Shown piece after piece: positions 1 to 5,864 of a DNA stretch of 5,864 nt. The DNA comes from UMGS1387 sp045577475 (GTDB taxonomy: Bacteria > Bacillota > Clostridia > Oscillospirales > CAG-382). Position 1 is the stretch's first letter, and each line of letters begins with the position of its first letter. Position numbers and translations under genes: made by a program. The stretch covers positions 1-5,864 of the forward strand of contig JAZNIM010000261.1 in assembly GCA_045577475.1 (NCBI GenBank), given 5' to 3'. The notes beneath the pieces were generated by a model, which saw only the letters and a program-made list of their open reading frames with translations, searched no databases and was not told the DNA's origin.

Positions 1-69
1 TAACGCAGAAAGCACCACTATCCGCATGGCGGTCTTAAAAAAAGCTGCCCTTTTCGACCATTATAACAA

Positions 70-262
70 CGATAAAATATCACTTTTGTATCGCAGAGAA
101 AAAAAGACACCTCTTGCCTCGCTGCAACAGCAAGTCGCACCGCACCCATAGCCTCCGCGGCGAGGAAGACCTGAAATCCGTAAGGATTTAGTCTTCCGAT
201 GAGCGGGCTGTTTTGATACTTTTCCAGAGGGAAAAGTATGACTCGCTGTCCGCAGACAGCGA
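70..262. repeat. Cluster of small hairpins, non-coding, possible dispersed structured element
   Basis: At least five self-complementary segments follow each other here. (1) 70-74 pairs with 89-93, extended by three A-T pairs past a bulged G. (2) 121-124 pairs with 128-131 over a 3-nt loop. (3) 164-170 pairs with 191-197 (7 bp), enclosing 174-179 with 184-189 (6 bp) closed by a GTAA tetraloop. (4) 216-225 pairs with 230-239, a perfect 10 bp with loop AGAG. (5) 243-250 pairs with 255-262, a perfect 8 bp with loop CGCA. Reading frames stay open across this stretch on both strands, but none has a convincing ribosome site or recognisable protein. I therefore read it as structured non-coding DNA or RNA. 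The hairpins are visible directly; that the element recurs in the genome is inference. Which strand would be transcribed is unclear. Confidence 0.5.
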
Positions 263-290
263 AACACCTGAGTGACATAAAACTAACTAT

Positions 291-336
291 AAAGAAAGAG
301 AAAGAAAAAGAGAAAGAGAAAGAAAAAGAGAAAGAG
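291..336. repeat. Purine-only short tandem repeat (hexamer based, 18-nt higher period)
   Basis: All 46 bases are A or G on the plus strand. The sequence is built from hexamers of the type GAGAAA and GAAAAA. An 18-nt unit at 298-315 is repeated exactly at 316-333 and followed by GAG. Such a tract is prone to replication slippage. Its last part also forms the 3' arm of the minus-strand terminator of the large gene, so length changes would alter the terminator tail. Confidence 0.85.
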
Positions 337-357
337 CTGCCGAAGCAGCCCCTTCCC
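323..357 (-). terminator. Intrinsic terminator of the SLH/GH99-like gene
   Basis: On the minus strand, starting 17 nt past the stop codon, GGGAAGGG plus GCTGC (357-345) can pair with GCAGC plus TCTTTCTC (340-328) across a TTCG loop (344-341). This gives a 13-bp RNA stem containing three G-U wobbles, closed by the very stable C(UUCG)G tetraloop. Five T residues follow directly (327-323), then more pyrimidines. In the plus orientation the wobble positions become A-C mismatches and no T run follows, so the signal is specific to the minus strand. Confidence 0.85.
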
Positions 358-374
358 AAAAAAATATAAAATTC

Positions 375-3300
375 TCAGGAATCCTTCCTTGTTAATACCA
401 CATTGTCAATCTGGAAGCAACCCGATGTGTCCTCGCCTGTGGGGTCGGCATAAACCGAGAAGCATCTTCCCTCGTCCGAGGTCACTTTTCCGATTGTTAC
501 CTCGCCTTCAAAGTGAACCCATTCGCCGCTGCTCTTGAGATTTATGGCACCTATGCCGTGGTTTACCTTGCCGTCGGCATCCTTGTACTGGATGTTGCAG
601 CCGAGAACCATGTCAACGACGTTTCCTGCAAAATCGGGAAGTGCTCTTGCATCAAAGGAAACGGTGTAAACCTCTCCTTCCTTGAAGGAGGTGTTCTGCA
701 TAAAGTATGTCCAGTTCTTGCCTGCCTTGCCTGCAACGTTGTATACGTGGTTTCCGGGATTCTTGCTGTCCTCTACAATTGTAACAGTGCCGTTGATGGA
801 ATAGAAGGCAACGTTTGAGGTGTCCTCGGCGTCGCCGTTCTTAATAACGAGCTTTGGCGCATTGAGCTTTTCCTCGTCGGCAATGAGCCTGATGTAGTCA
901 ATGTCCATGTAGCCGATGGCATTGAAGGGGTCAATTCTGACGGTGGTAACGTTGTCACGCCATGCCTTGTTCCCTGTGAGGTCAACGGTGTAAACCTCCC
1001 ATTCGTCTGCGCTGTCTGTGCCCTTTAAGGGGATTCTTACGGTTTTCTTTTCGTCCCATGTCTTGTCTGCATCTGTCAGATAGTACATTACAAAGCTTTC
1101 TTTGCCGCCGTCGGGACGTTCGTACTTGTATCTTACACGGATTTCAAACTTGTTGTAAATCTCGGTGTCGATTTCGTACTTGTCGGTGTTGTTTGCAATA
1201 AGGTCAAGGCTTGAGGTAAGGCTTTCAAAGTGGAGGTATTCTCCGTTAACCTCTAAAAGGCCGTTGGAGGAATGGAAGCCTTGTGTGTCGTAGCCGTTGA
1301 AGTTCCATTCAGGCTTGTCAAATCTCTCCATGGATTTCTCAAAGAGATGCTTTTCGGCTGTTTCGATAATGGTGCTTGTGCCCTCGGTCTTTGAGTTGTA
1401 GCCAAGGAATGAGGCAAGCTGAACAAAGTCAAGTCTTGGCAGTCCGTCAAGGGAGTCTACCGTATATCCGAGATCAGTTTCCTTGCCGTCAACAAGTGCC
1501 ACGCCGCTTCCCACGGTATAAACAACCTTGTGGGAGTTACCTTCAAGTGTAAGAACGCCCTCCTGCTTGTTCCATGTGTGAAGCACGTACATGTTGTAGT
1601 GTACACCCGTTTCGGGGTCAAAAGGATAAAGCACATGTGTGCCTTCAAGCCTTACGGGAACCTTGCTTGTTGCATCAATGCCGTTGACAGTAAGGGTGTA
1701 GTCTTCTTCGTGAGCTGTTTTTTCTTTCAGAAGCTCAACCTTCTGAGCTGTAAATTCAACGCCTGCACCTGCATGACATGGGTCAATTCTTAAAAGTGTA
1801 AGCGTTCCCTTCCAGGAAGGCTTGTTCTTCTTGAACTCAAAGATGTATTCCTGCAGGTCGTCAGTCTTTGACTGAAGCTGAAGCATGGTATCGGCGGTAA
1901 GAGGTGTATCCGTTGTGCTGAAGAACACCTGAATGTTGTTGCCTGCAGGCACTTTCATTGTAACCTTAACAGCATCAATGTCATTTATGTCAACACCGTC
2001 GGGAATACCTGCGGGATAAACCTGTACGTCATCGGAGGTTGTAACACCCGTCACACTGCCGTCATCGCCGAAGGTGAAGTTTGCGTTCGTGTGTCTGCCT
2101 TCTCCCTGCTTGAAATAGTATGTTCCCGCAACCTCGTATTCCGCCTTCTTGTTGTCGGTGGTTTCCTCAAGGAGGTATTCACGCCACAGACGTCTTGCGT
2201 ACTGGGGATACAGATGGTTGATACGCTCTGCCTGCTCAGGGGTGGGAATGTAGTCTGTATGCTCATCCGAAAGGTCTGTATAAGTCTTTCTCAGAACATC
2301 CAGATAGCCAAAGCCGTTAAGTCCCGAGGGCATAATGTAAGTACCCTCTCCGTATTCGTTCCAGGTTGACAGCCAAACTGCGTTTTCCTGCCATGTGCCT
2401 TTCTCGGCATAGGTTGGAAGATATGTGTCCTTTACCCAGTTGTTGGTCTTTTCGTAGTCGGCTACACTCATAAGAGGTGCTCTTTCTCCGCCGTACCAGG
2501 GAATACCGTCAAAGCCTACGCTGACGGTGGGAATCTGGTAGAAGCCGCCCATTTTTGCAAAGGTTTCGTTCATGGTCTTATTAACCGTGAAGGTGTTGCC
2601 CGCCTTGTCCCAGTGATAAGCTCCTCTTGCTTCAAAGCCGATTTCAAAGGCTGTGCCTGAGTCTGCACAGGTGTAAAGCATACCGTCAAAGCCGTAGCTC
2701 TTTGCCACTTGTTCAAGGTACATAAGCTCCTCTTTAGCCTTTTCGGCACTTCCGAAGTATGTGCTGCCCGCAAGTCTGTTTGCACCGAAGGCGTGAAGAA
2801 CGATTTTATTGTCAATCTTCAGGTATCTGTCGTCAAGGAAGTAGTTTTCAAACCAGTAAGGAACAACATAGTTTCTGAACTGTGCGGAATTAACGGTAGT
2901 TCCTCCCGTTTCCCAAAGGATGGCATACTTCATGTAATCGCTGTACTTTGAGTACATATAACCCTCATGAAGTGCATCGGAATAGGTGGGGTCTTTGATT
3001 GCACCAAGTGACTTATTGTTGTACCAGCAGAATACCTGAACGTCAATGCCGTGGTTTACCATGTAGTTTATTTCCCAGTCGGCAAGCTCGGGAACGCCTT
3101 CATCGTAGTAACCCAGAAGTGGCTTGTTGTCGTCATAAGGGGTAATGCATCCCCAGCCGAAATGAACACCGTCATTGTGCCACAGTGAGCACACATTGAG
3201 AAATACGGTATAGTCGTCAAGGGAAGCCTTTGCTTCAGGCTCGGGAGCATAGTCGTAATGGTCTGCAATTTCAAATACTTCAATATAGTCAAAGTGAGAA

Positions 3301-4976
3301 GTGCCGTTTTCGCTTGAAATCACATAGGTGTCGGCAGGCATAACGCTTGTAAGGGGAACTTCTCCCACAACTCTGCCGTTGAGGTAAATCTTCGCAAGTG
3401 CCGTTGTTGTATTTGCTTCAATGCGAAGTCTGTACCACATGTCGCCTTTAAGGTCATAAAGCTCGGTGTTGCCTGCATAAAGCTTGCCGTCAGTTACCTT
3501 TACAGAGATTGCTTCGGTCTGTGCACTCATGAGAGTAAATGCTATGCTTTCGCCGTCACTCGCTCTGTAGAAGTAGGTTTCAGCGGCATATTTTAAGTCA
3601 AGGGGTGAAAAGCTCTTTTTTACGCTTGCCTTGTCTTTAAGAACAAGCTCGCCGTTTTCCACCGCCGCATTGCCTTCTGCCGCCCAGCCGTAAACGCTGT
3701 CAATGCCGAAAAGGTCAAATTCTTCAAATATTGAGTAGTTGCCCGTAAAGGAAACCTTGCCGGGAGTAAAGCGTGTTTTGCTCACCTCATCCGAGGCAAA
3801 GCGGAAGTTCATAATGTTATCCGAAAGCAGAGGGAATTCTCCGCAGTCCTTGCCGTTTATGAAGGTTTTGCTTTGTCCCGTCTTTAAGTCAAGGTAAACA
3901 CGGAATTGTTCGTCCTGCTTGTCCTTCTCGGCTGTTTTGTCGCACAGGGCGGTGTACTTTCCGTCTTTGCCGAGAATGCTCCACTTGCCGTCAATGAGCT
4001 TTATCTGATAAACCGTCTTATCCGCATCATCACGGAACTCGCAAAATACTCCGTCACCATAGGCACGCAGTGCAAAATCCGCCTGAAGTATATCCTTGTC
4101 AATTCTGTTGAACTCACGGATAAGAGCCACACCCTGTGTGTCGCTGATGTCACTAAGGGTAGACAAATTCTGCTCTACTGAAACCATGGGTGCACCGCCA
4201 CGGTTGTCGTATACCCAGCCTGAGTCAATGTTCTCACGGACGGTGTTTTCACGGGAGGAAATGGAATTTGTGTATGTACCCACAGAGTAAGCAAGCTTGT
4301 AAGCATCACGCTTGTCGTACTCCTTTAAAGTACCCTTCTGTCTGTTTTCGGGAATGGCAACACGGTTTATAATTGCCGCACTCTCGCTTCTCTTTATATC
4401 TGAGTCGGGATTGAATGAGCCGTAATCGTCACTTCCCATAACAACTCCTGCCTTGTAGAGCATAACAAGCTCATCGGCATAGTAGGAGGTATTGTTGACG
4501 TCGGGAATAAACTTTACATCATTTACCGCCGTAAAATACTCGTCGGGAAGGGATGAAGCAAAGAGATATGCCATTTCTGCCCTTGTAATGTTACGGGTGT
4601 AGGTGTCAAACAGCTTTTCCGTAATCATTCCGTTTTCAAGTGCGTATTTTACGTACATGTCGTACCACTGACCGCCCTGAACCTCGGCTATTGTCTTGCC
4701 GTTGTAAATTGCGTGAACACGGCTTGCCATGGTTATTCCCTCGGCAACGGTAACAGAGCCTGCAGGAACAAATTCGCTGTCGCTCTTGCCGTTCATAAAA
4801 CCAAGCTCATAGGCTGATTTTACCTCGCCTGCGTACCAGGCATTTTCGGGAACATCCGTAAAATGACCGCTTTTATACTCGTTTGTCTTTTGGAATGCCG
4901 CACCGTTTACGGCACATGCAAGTGACAAAGCAACAGCGGCACAGGATGCCAATTTTGTAAGGAATTGCTTATTCAT
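375..4976 (-). CDS. Secreted SLH-anchored multidomain protein with GH99/WbsX-like glycosidase domain
   Basis: A complete gene of 1533 residues, ATG to TGA, with AAAGGAG (4984-4990) 7 nt before the start. Residues 1-27 form a Sec signal peptide, probably cut near 25-27. Three SLH repeats follow (about 38-92, 103-145, 153-207); only the second has a canonical TRAE, the others read TVAE and KRSE. Residues about 245-420 and 428-572 look like two concanavalin/LamG-type sandwiches with matching INGKxxGExPL-type strands. The catalytic barrel (about 586-905) resembles GH99-like/WbsX proteins: PLLGYYDEG (619-627), a DDRYLKIDNK segment (715-724), GFDGIPW (821-827) and WNEYGEG (872-878), where E874 and E877 have the ExxEG spacing of the GH99 active site. 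Then come a beta-sandwich (about 955-1083), a copper-amine-oxidase-N-like module (about 1093-1207), a second sandwich (about 1222-1367) and a CBM4/9-like module (about 1377-1530). Known: SLH binds secondary wall polymers, and GH99 acts on mannosides. Inferred: a wall-bound glycan hydrolase of unknown substrate. It could instead be a non-catalytic glycan binder. Confidence 0.95.
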   Translation of the reverse strand: MNKQFLTKLASCAAVALSLACAVNGAAFQKTNEYKSGHFTDVPENAWYAGEVKSAYELGFMNGKSDSEFVPAGSVTVAEGITMASRVHAIYNGKTIAEVQGGQWYDMYVKYALENGMITEKLFDTYTRNITRAEMAYLFASSLPDEYFTAVNDVKFIPDVNNTSYYADELVMLYKAGVVMGSDDYGSFNPDSDIKRSESAAIINRVAIPENRQKGTLKEYDKRDAYKLAYSVGTYTNSISSRENTVRENIDSGWVYDNRGGAPMVSVEQNLSTLSDISDTQGVALIREFNRIDKDILQADFALRAYGDGVFCEFRDDADKTVYQIKLIDGKWSILGKDGKYTALCDKTAEKDKQDEQFRVYLDLKTGQSKTFINGKDCGEFPLLSDNIMNFRFASDEVSKTRFTPGKVSFTGNYSIFEEFDLFGIDSVYGWAAEGNAAVENGELVLKDKASVKKSFSPLDLKYAAETYFYRASDGESIAFTLMSAQTEAISVKVTDGKLYAGNTELYDLKGDMWYRLRIEANTTTALAKIYLNGRVVGEVPLTSVMPADTYVISSENGTSHFDYIEVFEIADHYDYAPEPEAKASLDDYTVFLNVCSLWHNDGVHFGWGCITPYDDNKPLLGYYDEGVPELADWEINYMVNHGIDVQVFCWYNNKSLGAIKDPTYSDALHEGYMYSKYSDYMKYAILWETGGTTVNSAQFRNYVVPYWFENYFLDDRYLKIDNKIVLHAFGANRLAGSTYFGSAEKAKEELMYLEQVAKSYGFDGMLYTCADSGTAFEIGFEARGAYHWDKAGNTFTVNKTMNETFAKMGGFYQIPTVSVGFDGIPWYGGERAPLMSVADYEKTNNWVKDTYLPTYAEKGTWQENAVWLSTWNEYGEGTYIMPSGLNGFGYLDVLRKTYTDLSDEHTDYIPTPEQAERINHLYPQYARRLWREYLLEETTDNKKAEYEVAGTYYFKQGEGRHTNANFTFGDDGSVTGVTTSDDVQVYPAGIPDGVDINDIDAVKVTMKVPAGNNIQVFFSTTDTPLTADTMLQLQSKTDDLQEYIFEFKKNKPSWKGTLTLLRIDPCHAGAGVEFTAQKVELLKEKTAHEEDYTLTVNGIDATSKVPVRLEGTHVLYPFDPETGVHYNMYVLHTWNKQEGVLTLEGNSHKVVYTVGSGVALVDGKETDLGYTVDSLDGLPRLDFVQLASFLGYNSKTEGTSTIIETAEKHLFEKSMERFDKPEWNFNGYDTQGFHSSNGLLEVNGEYLHFESLTSSLDLIANNTDKYEIDTEIYNKFEIRVRYKYERPDGGKESFVMYYLTDADKTWDEKKTVRIPLKGTDSADEWEVYTVDLTGNKAWRDNVTTVRIDPFNAIGYMDIDYIRLIADEEKLNAPKLVIKNGDAEDTSNVAFYSINGTVTIVEDSKNPGNHVYNVAGKAGKNWTYFMQNTSFKEGEVYTVSFDARALPDFAGNVVDMVLGCNIQYKDADGKVNHGIGAINLKSSGEWVHFEGEVTIGKVTSDEGRCFSVYADPTGEDTSGCFQIDNVVLTRKDS

Positions 4977-5007
4977 AGTGTTACTCCTTTACCTATTATT
5001 TGACTTA

Positions 5008-5036
5008 ATTTTATCACGGGTATGCTTTACATTCAA
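5008..5036 (-). promoter_or_regulatory. Predicted sigma-A promoter of the SLH/GH99-like gene
   Basis: On the minus strand a TTGAAT -35 box (5036-5031) and a TAAAAT -10 box (5013-5008) are separated by exactly 17 nt. TG one base before the -10 box makes it an extended -10. Transcription would begin near 5001, giving a leader of about 25 nt that holds the ribosome site. An 11-bp AT-rich palindrome, AGAAAATTTCT (5046-5056), lies just upstream of the -35 box and could be an operator or an AT-rich upstream element. Confidence 0.6.
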
Positions 5037-5080
5037 GACATTTGAAGAAAATTTCTGATAACGTCCACATTTATTTGGCT

Positions 5081-5100
5081 TTTTGTCTTGTTTTGTCCTG
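5081..5100. repeat. Tandem 10-bp direct repeat between divergent promoters
   Basis: TTTTGTCTTG (5081-5090) is followed at once by TTTTGTCCTG (5091-5100), nine of ten bases the same. The period is close to one helical turn. It lies 21 bp upstream of the plus-strand -35 box and 44 bp upstream of the minus-strand -35 box. This suits a regulator bound on one face of the DNA, but chance in T-rich DNA is possible. Confidence 0.4.
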
Positions 5101-5121
5101 AATTGAAAAATAACGTGGGAT

Positions 5122-5150
5122 TTGACAAGGCTGTATTTATATGGTAAAAT
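5122..5150 (+). promoter_or_regulatory. Strong predicted sigma-A promoter of the acetyltransferase gene
   Basis: A consensus TTGACA (5122-5127) is followed after a 17-nt spacer by TAAAAT (5145-5150). TG at 5142-5143 adds an extended -10. Eleven of twelve box positions match consensus. Transcription should start near 5157, leaving a leader of about 25 nt. Confidence 0.8.
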
Positions 5151-5182
5151 AAAGTAGAAACTTCTTTTGTAAGGAGAAATAT

Positions 5183-5674
5183 ATGGTACGCAAAGCAACC
5201 CTTTCTGACATAGACAGAATACTTGAAATATACACCTTAGCAAAGCACTTCATGCACACCCACGGAAATCCCAACCAGTGGAACGGTGCATATCCCGAAA
5301 GAGCAACGCTCAAAAATGACGTGGAAAACGGATACCTGTATGTTATGCATGATGAAAACGGATGCATCTACGGCTGCTTTGCCCTCATCGGCGGAGTTGA
5401 CCCCACATATCTTCACATCGACGGCAGCTGGCATAGCGGTACACCCTACGGCACTATCCACAGAATTGCAGGCGACGGCACAAGACGGGGAATATTTGCG
5501 GAATGCTGCACCTTTGCAAGAACCTTGTTCAATCACCTGAGGGTTGATACACACGAGGACAACAAGCCTATGCAGAATGCCGTAACACGTGACGGCTTTA
5601 AGTATGCAGGGATAATTTATCTTGCAGACGGCGAGCCGAGAATGGCGTATGATTGGGTGAAAAGTGAAGAATAA
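5183..5674 (+). CDS. GNAT family N-acetyltransferase
   Basis: A complete 163-residue protein, the usual length for a single-domain GNAT enzyme, which moves an acetyl group from acetyl-CoA to an amine. The ATG is preceded by AAGGAG (5171-5176) at 6 nt and sits under a near-consensus promoter. The N-terminal MVRKATLSDIDRILEIY is the typical first strand and helix. YLYVMHDENGCIYGCFAL (51-68) gives the central beta strands. YGTIHRIAGDGTRRGIF (89-105) is the acetyl-CoA pyrophosphate-binding region, and LRVDTHEDNKPMQNAVTRDGF (119-139) is the following strand and helix ending in the GF that precedes the last strands. The protein has no signal peptide and is cytoplasmic. It resembles the group of small clostridial GNATs with NPNQWN (29-34) and DTHxDN motifs, whose substrates are mostly unknown. 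It is transcribed away from the large surface protein, so no operon link exists. Confidence 0.95.
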   Translation: MVRKATLSDIDRILEIYTLAKHFMHTHGNPNQWNGAYPERATLKNDVENGYLYVMHDENGCIYGCFALIGGVDPTYLHIDGSWHSGTPYGTIHRIAGDGTRRGIFAECCTFARTLFNHLRVDTHEDNKPMQNAVTRDGFKYAGIIYLADGEPRMAYDWVKSEE

Positions 5675-5692
5675 AGGCATATAATAATCGGT

Positions 5693-5714
5693 CAGGAACT
5701 TTTTCCTGCTTTAT
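5693..5714 (+). terminator. Weak hairpin after the acetyltransferase gene
   Basis: CAGGAA (5693-5698) pairs perfectly with TTCCTG (5703-5708) over a CTTT loop, 18 nt past the stop codon. Only a short T run (5710-5712) follows and the stem is half A-T. It may be an inefficient terminator or attenuate readthrough into the lipoprotein gene. Confidence 0.3.
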
Positions 5715-5727
5715 ACGTCAAATACAA

Positions 5728-5733
5728 TATAAT
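5728..5733 (+). promoter_or_regulatory. Candidate -10 box of the lipoprotein gene
   Basis: A perfect TATAAT lies 28 nt before the ATG of the lipoprotein gene and after the hairpin, as expected for a separate promoter. No good -35 box is seen at 16-18 nt spacing (the sequence there is close to CCTGCT), so it would be weak or need an activator. A second TATAAT at 5680-5685 has even less support. Confidence 0.35.
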
Positions 5734-5761
5734 GCTAATACAAAACAAGGGGTGACAGTTT

Positions 5762-5864
5762 ATGAAAAAAGACAAGCTTATTGCGGCAATGACGGCTCTT
5801 GCAATGACAGGCACCATGTCGGGATGCATACCTGAGGATAATTTTGAGCAGACTGTATACGGTC
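5762..5864 (+). CDS. Lipoprotein, 5' end only (cut by window edge)
   Basis: The first 34 codons are visible and the frame is open at the window end. The start follows AAGGGG (5747-5752) at 9 nt. MKKDK gives a charged n-region, residues 6-19 are the hydrophobic core, and MSGC (19-22) acts as lipobox, so Cys22 should be lipidated and the mature protein held on the outer face of the membrane. After it comes IPEDNFEQTVYG, an acidic, probably flexible start. The family cannot be named from this fragment. It could be a short structural lipoprotein or the start of a larger binding protein. Confidence 0.8.
   Translation, partial: MKKDKLIAAMTALAMTGTMSGCIPEDNFEQTVYG

Noticed and set aside
2..151. Plus-strand frame open from the window edge to a TAG at 149-151, possible 3' end of a gene
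   Set aside because: It runs through the hairpin region and has no recognisable sequence. Another frame ends at 36-38 and could equally be the end of a gene outside the window. Upstream sequence is needed to decide.
18..359. A 113-codon minus-strand frame with an FSFSFSF-type N-terminal run, and a 68-codon frame inside it (61-267)
   Set aside because: The start falls in the terminator and GA repeat of the upstream gene, there is no ribosome site, and the peptides simply translate the repeat and hairpins. I treat them as non-coding.
4941..4952. LASC at residues 9-12 of the large protein as a lipobox
   Set aside because: It comes before the hydrophobic core of the signal peptide, so it cannot be a lipoprotein cleavage site. 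SLH repeats already explain surface attachment.
5081..5100. The tandem 10-bp repeat as a minimal CRISPR array
   Set aside because: The copies abut without a spacer and are too short; no cas gene is in the window.
5237..5680. A 147-codon minus-strand frame over the acetyltransferase gene
   Set aside because: It is a shadow of the clearly recognisable GNAT gene on the other strand, with no family resemblance of its own.

Overview
The window looks like chromosomal DNA of an anaerobic, low-to-mid GC Firmicute, probably an uncultured gut Clostridia lineage. The pointers are three SLH modules for S-layer or cell-wall attachment on a giant secreted protein, strong AAGGAG ribosome sites, sigma-A promoters with TAAAAT boxes, and a Gram-positive style lipoprotein signal. 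The taxonomic placement is inference; no rRNA or marker gene is present.

Layout. Positions 1-374 hold no gene I can defend. They contain a cluster of small perfect hairpins (about 70-262), a purine-only short tandem repeat (291-336), and a strong minus-strand intrinsic terminator (323-357). Positions 375-4976 on the minus strand encode one 1533-residue exported, wall-anchored multidomain protein. Its order is signal peptide, three SLH repeats, two concanavalin-like beta-sandwiches, a GH99/WbsX-like catalytic barrel, a beta-sandwich module, a copper-amine-oxidase-N-like module, a second related beta-sandwich, and a C-terminal CBM4/9-like module. Positions 4977-5182 are a divergent promoter region: each gene has a recognisable extended -10 promoter, and a 10-bp tandem direct repeat lies between them. 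Positions 5183-5674 on the plus strand encode a complete GNAT-family acetyltransferase. Positions 5675-5761 carry a weak hairpin and a TATAAT box. From 5762 to the window edge lies the 5' end of a lipoprotein gene.

Function. The large protein is probably a surface enzyme that grips the cell wall through SLH repeats, holds a glycan through several accessory modules, and cuts it with a GH99-like active site carrying the paired Glu residues E874 and E877. The substrate cannot be read from the sequence. The acetyltransferase and the lipoprotein have no obvious functional link to it beyond position. The most interesting points are the cell-surface architecture around a WbsX-like domain, the internal module duplications, the hairpin cluster that may be a dispersed repeat, and the terminator whose 3' arm is built from a slippage-prone repeat.
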